From: Diacronema lutheri
Taxonomy: Eukaryota; Haptophyta; Pavlovophyceae; Pavlovales; Pavlovaceae
Length of the DNA stretch: 64,000 nucleotides
Assembly: GCA_019448385.1 (NCBI GenBank)
Contig: JAGTXO010000028.1
Coordinates: forward strand, 310,001-374,000
Direction: 5' to 3'
The translations under genes and the position numbers were made by a program. This document shows positions 21,110 through 33,500 of the stretch, in pieces. Numbering within the stretch: position 1 is the first letter of the stretch; each line of letters opens with the position of its first letter. The notes under the pieces were generated by a model. The model saw nothing but the letters and a program-made list of their open reading frames with translations, searched no databases and was not told the DNA's origin.

Positions 21110-21627
21110 TCAGCGCAGGCATGCCGCGCCCGAGTTCTTGAAATTGTAATCCTGGTGGTGCTCCTCTGCGTCATGCCACTCCATCGCGGGCGCGAGCTCG
21201 ACGATGCCCTCGAGCCCGCGCTCGGCGAGCGCCGTCCGTGCGGCCGCCTCCTGGGCCGCATCGTCGAACCAGATCGCTGATGCGTACTGGCGGCGCGCCT
21301 TGCGCACGTGCCGCTCCGCGGTGAATACGGCGAGGAGCTGCACATACGAAACTACCGCTGGGTCGTACTCCACGCGCACCGCCTCCACGTGCCCGTCGCC
21401 CTGCAGCAGCGTGACGCGCGCACGCGTCAGAAGGCGTGCGGCGCACCGCGCACACCGCGCGCGCCGGACGCACTCACTCGACACACTGTGGAATAGGTGG
21501 GCGCGGAACTGCGGCCACCCGTGTAGCCGACACGCGTTCGAAGCACGCCCGACAGGCGGCGGGCGGAGAAGAGCTCCTCCACGCCCCAAAATCACCCCAT
21601 GGCGAACAGCGCGGTCTTGCGCGCCAT
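21110..21627 (-). CDS. msrA: Methionine sulfoxide reductase A, putative selenoprotein (left palindrome copy)
   Basis: Mirror copy of the gene at 21713-22230, with exons 21627-21478 and 21400-21110. The in-frame TGA at the catalytic position is at 21594-21592. The coding sequence appears identical to the other copy. Its candidate SECIS is at 21080-21017. If the palindrome is real, both copies share an 85-bp divergent start region (21628-21712); if it is an assembly artefact, this copy may not exist. Confidence 0.75.
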
Positions 21628-21712
21628 GTTGACGAGTCGTAAAAAGGCTTTTGCCCGGTCAATCGTCAGAGCTAGAGCGCGCGCGGCGCGCGCAAGGTTA
21701 CGACTCGTCAAC

Positions 21713-22230
21713 ATGGCGCGCAAGACCGCGCTGTTCGCCATGGGGTGATTTTGGGGCGTGGAGGAGCTCTTCTCCGCCCGCCGCCTGTCGGGCGTGCTTC
21801 GAACGCGTGTCGGCTACACGGGTGGCCGCAGTTCCGCGCCCACCTATTCCACAGTGTGTCGAGTGAGTGCGTCCGGCGCGCGCGGTGTGCGCGGTGCGCC
21901 GCACGCCTTCTGACGCGTGCGCGCGTCACGCTGCTGCAGGGCGACGGGCACGTGGAGGCGGTGCGCGTGGAGTACGACCCAGCGGTAGTTTCGTATGTGC
22001 AGCTCCTCGCCGTATTCACCGCGGAGCGGCACGTGCGCAAGGCGCGCCGCCAGTACGCATCAGCGATCTGGTTCGACGATGCGGCCCAGGAGGCGGCCGC
22101 ACGGACGGCGCTCGCCGAGCGCGGGCTCGAGGGCATCGTCGAGCTCGCGCCCGCGATGGAGTGGCATGACGCAGAGGAGCACCACCAGGATTACAATTTC
22201 AAGAACTCGGGCGCGGCATGCCTGCGCTGA
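21713..22230 (+). CDS. msrA: Methionine sulfoxide reductase A with in-frame TGA (selenocysteine) at the catalytic site
   Basis: Exon 1 is 21713-21862 and exon 2 is 21940-22230 (77-bp intron, GTGAGT...CAG, phase 0). Read through the TGA at 21746-21748, the product is 146 residues: [11 protein letters not shown], Sec12, [80 protein letters not shown]. MsrA reduces methionine-S-sulfoxide in proteins using the nucleophile in GCFWG. Here the Cys codon of that motif is TGA, while every flanking family residue is conserved on both sides, so this is not a gene end. Selenocysteine MsrA is known from Chlamydomonas and some other organisms. No signal peptide is seen, so it is probably cytosolic. A candidate SECIS lies 30 bp after the stop. 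Confidence 0.88.
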
Positions 22231-22259
22231 CGCGTCGCTCGCACCCTCGGGCTCTTGTA

Positions 22260-22323
22260 GCAGCATGATGCCGTGGGCTTCAAAGCAGCGCAGCTGCCTG
22301 GCCCGCGGCGGACGGAACGCTGC
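22260..22323 (+). promoter_or_regulatory. Candidate type II SECIS element of the right msrA copy
   Basis: Helix I is GCAGC (22260-22264) with GCTGC (22319-22323). The core is ATGA (22265-22268) opposite GA (22311-22312). Helix II is ten pairs, 22269-22278 with 22301-22310, including two G-U. The AAA at 22282-22284 is 13 nt after ATGA, and an extra mini-stem GCAGC/GCTGC (22285-22289, 22293-22297) caps the apical loop. This is the layout of a type II eukaryotic SECIS, folded by hand. Confidence 0.78.
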
Positions 22324-22511
22324 GATGAACCCCGCGAGGACGGCGTATCAAGCTGATGACTGAAGCGTCATGGCGGCGCAATCGTCTGCTTTGACGATTG
22401 ACAGCTTTTGCCCGGCCGGCGCCCGCCTGCGGGCGGCCAAACGGACGTCGCGCTCGCTGCTGCAAATAGAGCTCGGAACCATCGAGCCACCTTGCGCGCG
22501 CCGCGCGCGCT

Positions 22512-23593
22512 CTAGCTCTCGAAGAAAATCTGGTTGATGAGAAGCGTCGCGCCGAGGAGCTGCGCGCCCTGCTCCCACGACTTCTGCGGGATGCGGTTCA
22601 GGTCGTACATGTACCGGTTGGTCGACGTCATTCCGATCGTCTCCTTAAAGTCGCGCATCGCCTCGTCAGCGGCCGCCTTGGCCTTCTTGTCCAGGTCGCC
22701 GAGGTTGAGGCGGCCTGAGTCGTAGATCGGGCGCACGTCCGGGCCGCGGAAGCGGAACGTGTCGTCGTCGGTGGCGAGCTCGGCGAAGAAGTTCTTCCAC
22801 AGCTTGTTGATGTCACCGCTCGGCTTGTCGCTGCCCGGCAGGTAGACTTTGAAAGGGATGCGGCAGCAGCACGACGCACTCCGGTCGCAGCAGTTGACGC
22901 ACAGGCCGCAGCAGCACGTCGGCTGGTGCACATCGAAGACGTCGGCGCCCGTCGCGTCCTTGACGGTGAAGAGCGGCACGCACAGCCAGCACTGCTCCAC
23001 CACCGTGCCGACCTCCACCTGGTTCTGCACGTCGGTGATCGACACGTACTGCGAGCAGCAGCACTTGCACGGCATCACGGGCAGGCGGCACGGGTGCTGG
23101 ATGAGGAGCACGTCCTTCGCGTCGGCCGCCGTGGTCGTCGCGCCATAGAAGACGCGCGTCGTCCAGTAGTACGAGTTGGCGCAGCAGCTGCGGCCGCGCA
23201 GGGCGCCGGAGCACGCGCGCGTGCGCGGCGTCAGGCGGCGGCGCGCGGCGCGCGCGCGCGCATCTGCGCTCGCTCGGCGCGCGCGCTCGGGCGACCGCGA
23301 CGGCGCGGCGCGCACAAGCGCGTGAGCGAGCCTCGCTGCTCCTGCCCGTAGTACATGTCCGAGCTGCCGTCGATCGACGAGCCAATCTTGAACGTCTCAC
23401 TCGCCGGGCACGCGCAGCAGCCGTCGCACTGCCCACGCTTCGTCTGCTTGATGTACCACTCGTTCGAGAGGCCAAAGACGCGGATCATCTCCTTCGGCGC
23501 GACGTTCTGCATCTCCAATGAGTCCGAGCGCGGCGCCTTGTTGAGCCGGTCGAGACCGAACTCGGGGTTGGTGCTCCCGGCGCAGTTGCCCAT
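22512..23593 (-). CDS. Phospholipid scramblase-like, dual-acylated cysteine-rich protein
   Basis: Exons 23593-23316 and 23187-22512 (donor GTGCGC, acceptor CCGCAG) join in phase to about 317 residues. The start MGNCAG suits N-myristoylation at Gly2 and palmitoylation at Cys4. The body has cysteine clusters typical of scramblase/tubby-like proteins (CCCSQYVSITDVQNQ, CWLCVPLFTVKDATG, DVFDVHQPTCCCGLCVNCC, CCCRIPFKVYLPG) and a hydrophobic C-terminal stretch (LLGATLLINQIFFES). A role at the inner face of a membrane is likely; lipid transport activity is not shown for this branch. Its stop codon region is partly copied into the loop of the adjacent palindrome. Confidence 0.7.
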
Positions 23594-23752
23594 GGTCGCT
23601 GGCGGCGAGTGATCCGGGGGCGCTCGAAAAGTGGCGCCTCGCGCCGCTGGCTTTATAGGCGCAACGAACGACGGCGAACAACTTGGTATTCTAAAAGGGG
23701 CGGAGGAACAGCTGACGCGAAACGGCTTTTATGAACACGCTTCGGGTGGCTC

Positions 23753-25648
23753 TCAGTCGGCCCACTCCTCCGAGTCGGACTCGCCCTCACCCTCCTCGCC
23801 CTCATCGCTGCTGCCCGTGCTCAGCCCCTCCTCCCCCTCCGGCGGGCCCCCGTCGTCCGACGACTCGTCGTCCGACGACGCGGGCGCGTCGTCTTCCGGC
23901 TCCGCGCGCACCGCGCCGCGCCACAGGCACGTCCAGTCGGGGCGGTTGATGTCAAGCTTGCTCATGTTGAGCGCCCACAGGTCGTCGAGCGTGACCTCCG
24001 CCGCCCGTCGCTCCACCAAACCGCCCCACAAATAGAGCACGTTGCCGCGCACCGCGCTCGCCCCGTTCATGCGCGCGCACGGCGCCGTCGGCAGCGGCGC
24101 AACGTCGGCTGCACCGGCACAATCGGCGCCCGAGGCAGTCGCGGCGTGCGCGCTGCCCGCGCCGAACACCAAGCTCGCGCCATCCTCGCCCGCGCCGTCC
24201 TCGCGCCGCCGCTCGCGCCGGCCGCGCTTGCCGCCCGTGTCAAGCAGCAGCAGGTCTGCCACGCCGTCGGCCAGCTCGTCGGACTCGCCGCGCTTCGCGA
24301 CGGCGAGGGCCGCAGCGTCTGCGGATGAGCCGCCAGCGCCGCCGCCGGGCACGCTGTCCACATCCATCCCACCCGCGCCAACTCGCGCCGCTCGCTCGCT
24401 CGCGCCGGCTGTGCCCACCACAGCACCGGCGCCGCGCTCGGCTGCGCCGGGCAGCTCAGCGTCCGGCCGCTCCGAAGGCGCGAACCACTTGCCGTGCTCG
24501 AGCGAGTAGACGTGCAGGTCGTTGAAGAAGACCGAGCGCAGCGACTCGTGCTCCGGGTCCTCCTCGTCGTGCACGCCGCCAAAGCAGACGAGGCGTGAGC
24601 GCGGCACGTCGGCCGCCATCGTGAAGCCCGAGCGCTGCGATGGCGGCCGGCCCGAGCGCTTGGCGGTGCTCCACGTCCCACGCGCCGCGTCCCACACCCA
24701 CATGTCGCGGAATTCGTGCCCCACCTCCAGCGCGTCGTCCGCGTCGGCGGCCGACGCCGCCGCGCCCGACGCGCCCGCGCCCGCCGCGCCCGCCGCGGCG
24801 CCGCTCGAGCCCTTGGCGGTGTGCTGGTTGAACTGCTTCATGGCCGCCTTCTTCTTAAAGTAGCCGCCAAACACGACGAGCTGGTCCGCCGACGGGTGCG
24901 TGACGAGCTGGCAGCCCGAGCGGGGCAGCGGGACGGACGCGCCCGGCTCCACCGGCACGCGGCTCCATTTATACAGCGAGAGGTCGAACAGGTGGAGGTC
25001 GTTGTAATACTTGACGTCGCGCAGGTTGTCAAAGAACCCGCCGAACACGGCGAGCCGGTCACGCAGCAGCACCATCCGGTGTCCCGAGCGCGCGGACGGG
25101 CCGTTGCGCGCGTCGATCTTGGCCCACTGCCACGACGTCAGGTCGAGCGCCCACAGGTCCTTATAGTGGTAGAACTGCGTCTGCGTGGGCGACGAGTACT
25201 CGCCGCCGAACACGAAGAGCGTCGGCGGGTCCGATGGCACCGCCACCGCCTGGTGGCTCGCGCGCGGCGGCGGGCACGGCGCGGACGAGACGAGCCGCCA
25301 CTCGCCGCGCTTCGTTGAGTAACGGTACAAGTCAGAGAAGAGCGTCGCGCGCTTGCCATCGTAGATCTCTCCACCGAAGAGGAGAAGCTCGTCGAGACGC
25401 GGGTGCGCGGTGAGCGACGCGTTTGCGCGCGCGCTCGGCGGCGGCACGACCTCGTCGCGAACGTCGGCGCGCGGGCGCGACGCGTACTGCTCGATGAGCG
25501 CGGCGAGGTCCTCCTCCTCCTCGCGGTTCTTGGCACGGCGGTCGTGCTTGGCCGCGGCCTTGTCCGTCTTCGTCGCCGTCTTGACCGCGCCCTTGCCGCG
25601 CCGCTCCTCGCGCTTCGCCTTGGCGGCCTTGGTGTCGCGCTTCCCCAT
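23753..25648 (-). CDS. KLHDC4: KLHDC4-like kelch-repeat protein
   Basis: 631 residues, intronless. The lysine-rich N-terminus (MGKRDTKAAKAKREERRGKG) and the sequence EEEEDLAALIEQYASRPR are characteristic of KLHDC4. The kelch blades follow: ELLLFGGEIYDGK, LFVFGGEYSSPTQTQFYHYKD, LAVFGGFFDNLRDVKYYND, LVVFGGYFKKK, LVCFGGVHDEED and VLYLWGGLVERRA. A disordered Gly/Ala segment separates the fifth and sixth blades, and the tail is acidic (SSDDESSDD, ending EEWAD), as in animal KLHDC4. The molecular function of the family is little known; it probably scaffolds proteins. It is divergent from the DHHC gene, with 63 bp between start codons. Confidence 0.93.
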   Translation of the reverse strand: MGKRDTKAAKAKREERRGKGAVKTATKTDKAAAKHDRRAKNREEEEDLAALIEQYASRPRADVRDEVVPPPSARANASLTAHPRLDELLLFGGEIYDGKRATLFSDLYRYSTKRGEWRLVSSAPCPPPRASHQAVAVPSDPPTLFVFGGEYSSPTQTQFYHYKDLWALDLTSWQWAKIDARNGPSARSGHRMVLLRDRLAVFGGFFDNLRDVKYYNDLHLFDLSLYKWSRVPVEPGASVPLPRSGCQLVTHPSADQLVVFGGYFKKKAAMKQFNQHTAKGSSGAAAGAAGAGASGAAASAADADDALEVGHEFRDMWVWDAARGTWSTAKRSGRPPSQRSGFTMAADVPRSRLVCFGGVHDEEDPEHESLRSVFFNDLHVYSLEHGKWFAPSERPDAELPGAAERGAGAVVGTAGASERAARVGAGGMDVDSVPGGGAGGSSADAAALAVAKRGESDELADGVADLLLLDTGGKRGRRERRREDGAGEDGASLVFGAGSAHAATASGADCAGAADVAPLPTAPCARMNGASAVRGNVLYLWGGLVERRAAEVTLDDLWALNMSKLDINRPDWTCLWRGAVRAEPEDDAPASSDDESSDDGGPPEGEEGLSTGSSDEGEEGEGESDSEEWAD

Positions 25649-25711
25649 GACGGTCCACGCCCGGCACGCGGCCGTGACGCCGAGCGGTGACACACACGGG
25701 GCGTTCAAAGA

Positions 25712-27549
25712 ATGGCCGCGCTGTGGTGCCTCTCCGACGACCCGTGCGGCGTCGTGTGCGCGTGCATGACGCACAGCCTTGTGCGCCGCGGCGCGCGCGC
25801 GCCGCGGCCGCCTGGAAGCTGCGCGCTCGCAACCTCTGCCTGCGCGCCGCCCGCTCGCCTCGCCCGCGTGGCGCGAGCCGCGCGGCCGCGCGCGCGCGCG
25901 CGCGCTGTGGCCGCACCGCGCGCAGATCGTGTTTGGCAACTTTGCGATGGCCTACGGCGTGCTGCTGCCGTGGTACGGCTGGACCGCACCGGCCGCGCTG
26001 CACTATACGATCTTCTCGATCATCTGCATTATGGCCATGCTCTCGCATCTCACCGCGATGACGACCAACCCGGGCGCAGTCCCGCTTAACTGCCCGCTGC
26101 CGGCGCAGGCGGTGCGCGCCTCGCCGCGCGGCAGCGCGGGCCGAGGGGAGCGGCTAGGGGTGGTCGGTGCTGGGCGCGCAGTTCTCATTGCTCTCCGCCA
26201 CCCCGGCCTTACGCACATGCGCAACGGGCAGCCGCCACGCCGCCGACGGCCATCGCCAAGCTCGGCTGCGCCACGGTCTGACATTTTGCGTCGCGCGCGC
26301 GGCCGCGCTTCTTCCGGTCGCGCCGCCCGCACGCGCGCTGCGCAGGAAGAGAGCCGCATCAGCCTGCCCATCTGCCACCGCTGCGACGGCTACAAGCCCC
26401 CCCGCGCACACCACTGCTCGCAGTGCAACCGGTGCATTTTGAAAATGGATCACCACTGCCCGTGGGTGCGTGCGCGCGCGCTTCCGCCACCAAGCCGCGC
26501 GCCAGCCGTCGCTCCGCTGCCGCCACCGCCGCCGCCGCGCGCTCGTCACGCGCCGCGCTCTCCCGCAGCCACGGCGCGGCGCATGACGTCTGCACGCGGT
26601 TCGTTAATGTGCGTGCGGCTGCGCAGGTGAACAACTGCGTCGGGCAGAACAACCAGAAGCACTTCATCCTCTTCCTCTGCTACACGCTCACGCTCTCGAC
26701 GTACGCCCTCACGATGCTCGCGATCCGGGCCGTTTCGACCGTCGCGTCGCTCGAGCACGGCCCGACGCGTAACCGTCCCGCCGCCATTCTCCGTCCCCTT
26801 GCGAGCAGCCATCATTACGCGCACGGCTCAGCGGGCGGCGTCGATGACGCGGGGCCCGTCTTCGTCAACTGCCTTCTCTTCTTTGAGGTGCGCACGCGCG
26901 CGCGCGGCGCGCCCATCGCGGCGCGCCCACTCGCCCGCCCAAGCGGGCCCGCACCTGCTCGCCGCGGCCACTGAATCGCGCCGCGAGCTGCGTGCCGCTC
27001 TGTTGGCAGTCCATCCTCTTTGGCCTCTTCACCGCGGCGATGCTCACGGACCAGCTCACGTCGGTGCTGCACGACACGACCGCGATCGAGCGCCTCAAAA
27101 AGGACCACCACGCGGCGGGCAGGGACGCGCGCGCCGACCCAGACTCGTGTCTCTATTCGCTCTCCGAGACTTTCGGGCGGCCATGCTCGCTTCTGTGGCT
27201 CGTGCCCACATCCGTGCGCTTCAATGGGCTCACGTACGAGCAGATCAGCTCGACCGAGCTCGCGCTGCCGCCCTACCACGCGCACGGCTCGACGTCCACG
27301 CTCAGTCACCGGCGGCGGCATTCGGGCGACGAGCGTGCGCACGAGAGCTTCCACCGCCGGCGGGGAGACGACGACAGCCTTGAGCCGTCCGATTCGGACT
27401 GCTCGGACAGCGCCGCCGATCCGCCGCTCGCGCCGCGCTACGCGCGCGCGCACGCCGGGGAGGCGCGAGAGCAGCTGCTTGGCCACGCGGCCGAGCCCGA
27501 TCAGCTCGCACCGCGCCTCACTGCGAGGCACGGGGGCGCTGAAATGTGA
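25712..27549 (+). CDS. DHHC-type protein S-palmitoyltransferase
   Basis: Five exons (25712-25780, 25926-26111, 26346-26465, 26627-26887, 27010-27549), all phase 0, give about 391 residues. It transfers fatty acyl groups to protein cysteines at membranes. Helices 1-2 are in exons 1-2 ([48 protein letters not shown]), followed by TTNPGAVP. The cysteine-rich domain spans exons 3-4: [46 protein letters not shown]. The catalytic DHHC is intact. Helices 3-4 follow ([19 protein letters not shown] and [20 protein letters not shown]). The cytosolic tail is long and serine/aspartate-rich. All four introns use GTGCGC donors. Confidence 0.93.
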
Positions 27550-27636
27550 CCATCGCCGTTCCGTTGTGTGCGTGTGCGTGTGTCCCCGCGGAATGTCACT
27601 GTGCGCCGGTGCACACGCAACAGTCCACATCGGCCC

Positions 27637-29266
<1,630 letters not shown>

Positions 29267-29545
29267 CCGGCCTAGGTGCCGCGGGGATGCGAGCGCCGGC
29301 TGGTGGTTCGGGTGTTCGGCGCGTCGTCAGCATGGCGCACCGCGCGCCGGCTCTTGCCCCCCCCCCCCCTTCCCCCCTCCCCCCCGCGCGCGCGAAGCCC
29401 GCGCGACCGGTGCGAGCACGCTCACGGCACCGCGTGGCAGCGCTCATTTGGCGCGAGCTTGGCATTCAACACCCAAGCCTGCGGTGTGCCCGACGCTGCG
29501 CACCACAACGTGACAGATCTGTAGACGTTTTTTTACATCACAGCG

Positions 29546-30498
29546 TTGGCTGTGAATTTGCCCCCAACGATGGCGTGCGCGATCGTGTTAGCACTGTCGG
29601 GATCAATCTCCATGCTCGGGAACACGCGCCTCGTCGCATCGCGCGCCCTGCCGTGCCGCTCGTTGGCGCGTATGTCAAGCGACGAGCCGGACCCTGTCGC
29701 GCCCGAACCGACGCAGCCGACGCGCCCAGGCATGTACGACCTGTCCAAGCTGCAGAACACGGACGGCGGTGGCTTCAACAAGTTTGATCCGGTGCTCACA
29801 GCGTCGAGCTTCATCTCGCGGCGATTTGGCATCGTCGGCGGCCTCGCGCTCGTGGCCGCCCTTGCCGCGACCGAAGGGCGCGAGATCTACAACTCGTTCA
29901 CTGCGACCGGGCCCACGCCCGGCTCTGGAGAAGTGGTCACGCTCGGCGACGGGCTTTCGTACGTCGACCTGCTCGTCGGCACGCAGGGCTCCTCGGTGCT
30001 CCCTGGTAACATCGTCGGCTTCCATGCCGTCGTCACGGTTGGCGACAAGCTGCTCTTCGACACGCACGTGGATAAGCCCGGTGAGCCGCGGGGGAGGGGG
30101 GCGGGGTGTATGTGTGTGTGGGGGGGGCGGGGGGGGGGGGGGGGGGGGGGGGGGGTCGCGGTGGGGGCTCTCGCGTGCGCGAGCAGACCTCCTGCAATCG
30201 CTTCTCCCCTGCACTCGCGCTCGCGCACGCGCGCTGCGTGGCCACGCGCCGCGCCGCGCCCCGCTTGCTGACCACTGCGCCCATGTCGCGGCGCGCAGTC
30301 GCCTACACCTATGGCAAGCGCCCCTACCCGAGCCTCGTGTGCGCGGGTGTCGAGGAGGGTCTGCGCGGGATGAAGGTTGGCGGCAAGCGCCGCCTCGCCA
30401 TCCCGCAAGCGCTCGCGCCGGAGGGCGTTCAACTCCCGGCCGGCGTCGCGCTGACGTACGACATCGAGCTGACCGAAATCCTGACAAACTACTTTTGA
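29546..30498 (+). CDS. FKBP-type peptidyl-prolyl isomerase with plastid-type leader
   Basis: Exons 29546-30080 and 30299-30498 (donor GTGAGC, acceptor GCGCAG) join in phase to about 244 residues. The FKBP fold includes LSYVDLLVGTQGSSVLPGN, VGFHAVVTVGDKLLFDTH, GKRPYPSLVCAGVEEGLRGM, KVGGKRRLAIPQALAPEG and LTYDIELTEIL. The N-terminus has a hydrophobic signal (ACAIVLALSGSISML) then a basic serine/arginine stretch, as in bipartite leaders to complex plastids, and a further hydrophobic segment (FGIVGGLALVAALAA) that could direct it to the thylakoid lumen. Location is inferred. A second ATG at 29570 is also possible. The intron contains a run of 27 G. Confidence 0.88.
30129..30155. repeat. Poly-G run (27 G) inside the FKBP intron
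   Basis: Follows a GTGTGTGTG stretch within the 218-bp FKBP intron. A second run of 23 G lies at 30513-30535 just after the FKBP stop. Confidence 0.85.
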
Positions 30499-30590
30499 AA
30501 AGAGAAAGGAGAGGGGGGGGGGGGGGGGGGGGGGGAGGGGGTCCCAACTCCCACACCTGTTTGTCACGCTCGCGCAACATCAGCGACGGC

Positions 30591-33500
30591 TCAGATGACG
30601 AGACGCGGCATGCACGCGGCGGACGGCATGCGTGCTCGGCCATGCTGCGCTCGCGCCGTGCTGCCCGCGAGGCGCGCCTTTCGCACAACGACGACGATGT
30701 CGCCGACGAGGTCGCGCAGCAGCGCGGCGACCTGCGTGTTGCGCAGGCCGGCTTGCCCGTCGACGAGCAGCACCATGTCGTCGAGGCCGACGCCCGCCTT
30801 GCTCCCCGCGCCTTCCGGGTCGACGGCCGAAACGATGGGCTGCACCGCTCCGTCGGCCGGGGCAAAGGCACGTTCGTACCCGGCGTCGGAGCGCACGAAC
30901 CGGATGCCGACGGCGGTCGACTCGGCGGGCTTGCGGATCGTGAGGACGCGTATCGTGCTGTCGTGCGCGCGCGCCGTCTGCGCGGACGGCGACAGCTGCG
31001 GCGGCGACGACGGCAACGTCGGTGTGCGCGCGCTGCGTCTCGTGAAGGAGAAAGCGCGGAACGGCGTGGGCGCAGAGGCGGCCCGGTCCGTCTGTGAGGC
31101 ACAGGCCGCGCTGCCGCGATTGGCCGCGCCGTTGGTGTTGGTGGACGGCTCGCGCATCAGCGTGAGGACGTGGGCGGTGCCGTGCGGCACGGCGATGCAC
31201 GTCTGCGCGCGCAGGGCAACGCGGTGGGTTGGTCAGAGGGATGCGCGCTCAATCGTGCGCCCGTTCGCAAGCCATGCGCGGTGGGTTGGTCAGAGGGATG
31301 CGCGCTCAATCGTGCGCCCGTTCGCAAGCCATGCGCGGCGCGCACGGGCGCGTTGCGACGCGATGCGCACAGAGGCGCGCGCGACCCGCCCCGCGCAACC
31401 AACGGGCTCGGACGCCGCGCACACAGCGCGCACGCGCGCACCTGCATCACCGCCTGGCGCAACGCGTCCGGCGCACTGCCGACGGCGAGCCCATCGATCG
31501 CAACGATCACGTCGCCTTCGCGCACGATGTCGTCGCGAGCGCCGTGCGGCGCGCTCGGCTGCGCGGGGCGACCCAGGTGCGCGCCAGACGCAACGGCGGC
31601 GTCGGCGGCGTCGGCGGCGTGCGCGGCGTGCGCGGCGGGCCCGCCTCGCACGAGCTGTACCACTCGGCTCGAGCCGTCGTCGGCGACGACGAGGCCAAAG
31701 CCAGCGGCGCCCCTGTGCGCGCGCACGACAATGAGCTCGCGCGCCATGTCGGGCGACGTGTCCTCAGGACTCAGCCCCGCGTGCCGTACGCCGCTCAGCC
31801 AGGGGCGCACTGGTGGCGTTTTCAGTCCGGGCGCATCGCCCGGAGCGCAGCCGCCGCTCCCACTGCGCACGTGCGTGCGCGTCGAGACCGAGCGCCACGG
31901 CGAGCGCACGGACGCGGTCTCCTGGGCGGGGAAGGTGGCCGCGCGCGAGAGCGCACCAAGTGGGCAGCCGGCGTCCGTCGCGCATGCCACGCCCGTCGCA
32001 TGCCCGCACACGGCGTGCGCGCTGGGCGGTGGCGGCACCGCGGGCCGGCTCGCGTCGCGCGGCGAGCCGCCGGGTGGGCTGTCGGTGCGCGCGGCGCGCG
32101 CGCGCGCGGCGAGGCTGCCCGGCGCGATGCCCGGCGAGGAGGTGGGCGTGGCGGTGAAAGGGCGCGCCCTGTCTGCGCACTGCAGCCGATCGCTCAGTGC
32201 GCGCGGTGCGGTGGGCGAGGTGGCGGGCGAGGCTTCGGGCGAACGCATGTCGCGTCCGGCCGCGCACGCGTCCGAGCGTAACCGGACCGCGTCGCGCGCA
32301 ACCCGCGCCAATCCCGCCGCCGCGTCCGCCGCTCCGCGCAGCAACGGTGCGCTGCGCGTTGCGTCCGTCGACGGCGAGCGGGGGCTGACGCCGCGCGGGC
32401 GAGCGAGCCAGCCCCACGGGGAGGTGGGCGCGCTGTGCGCCGGTTGGCTAGCTGCGGCGTCCTGCGACGCTGAGCCGTCGCTCCCGCTGTGCGCGGCGGG
32501 CGAGCGCGCAGAGGTCGAGTGGTCAGTTGGTGAGTTTGCCTCCGAGCTCACTTCCACACTCAGCTGCCCGCGCCAGCTCACGGACGCGCGCGTCTTGCCA
32601 GCGGAACGCGCCGACGGGCAGAATGGCGTCGACGGGCCGAATGGCGTCGAGTGCTCCGCGCAGAATGGCGTCGAGTGCTCCGCGCCATGCGCGTCGCGCG
32701 GCTGCGCTTGCGCCGCCGCCGCGGCCGACGCAGCCGCGCACTCCGCGGCCGTGCAGCTCGGCCCACCGTCCGAGCGCGCGCCGGCGTGCGCTCGTTGCGA
32801 CGCCGCCATCGTGCGGCGGCCGCCGGGCGATGGCGGCGAGGCGGAGGGAGGCCAAGCGGCGAGCACCCCTGCAACCAGCCGCTCCTGCTGCGCGCTCGCG
32901 CAGGTCTGCTGCGCGCCCGCCCCGCTTGGCGCTTCTCCGACACCACCGAATGCTGCAGGCGGCGTCGCGAGCAAATGCGCGCGGCCGCCCGTCGCCGCTC
33001 CCCCGATCGGCAGCGGCAGCGGCAGCGCTGGCGGCGCAGCCGTGCGGCGCAGCGCGCACGTTGATGCCTCGGCCGCGACGTGCGCGCGCGCCTCGGCGAG
33101 CGCCATGGGAGCGGCTGCAGATGGCGCGCCCGTCGGCACGCGCGCTGGCCCAGGTCGGTCGTTCGCCAACGGTCGTTCGCTCACCGAGCGCGCGAGCTCG
33201 GCGGCGAGTTTTGCGTAATGCGCGTCCGTTGGCGCGTGGTATGAGAGCGCGCCGCTCGCGCCGTGCCGGTAGTAGAGATCGCCGCTCGGGTCGCGCAGCG
33301 GCTGCCACGCGCTCGCGGCCGGCTCGGGCGCGCACAGCGCCTCGTCCGCGAGCCAGAGCAGCTGCGCGTCGCTGTCGGCGGCGAGGCCGAGGACGGTGCT
33401 CTGCTCGAGCACGTCGGCGCGCGCGCACCGCAGCGAGCCGCGCGCGGATGCGCCGCCGGACGCGGCGGCGGCCGCGCGCTGGCGCAGCCGAGCGGCGCGC

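Larger units (their letters stand above)
20960..22380. repeat. Long inverted repeat: two 683-bp arms and a 55-bp loop
   Basis: Positions 20960-21642 and 21698-22380 are reverse complements with no difference that I detected (position x pairs with 43340 minus x). Pairing stops at 20959/22381 and at 21643/21697. Each arm holds a complete msrA gene with its 3' flank, so the two genes face outward. The near-perfect identity means a very recent duplication, strong gene conversion, or an assembly or fold-back artefact. Confidence 0.93.
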
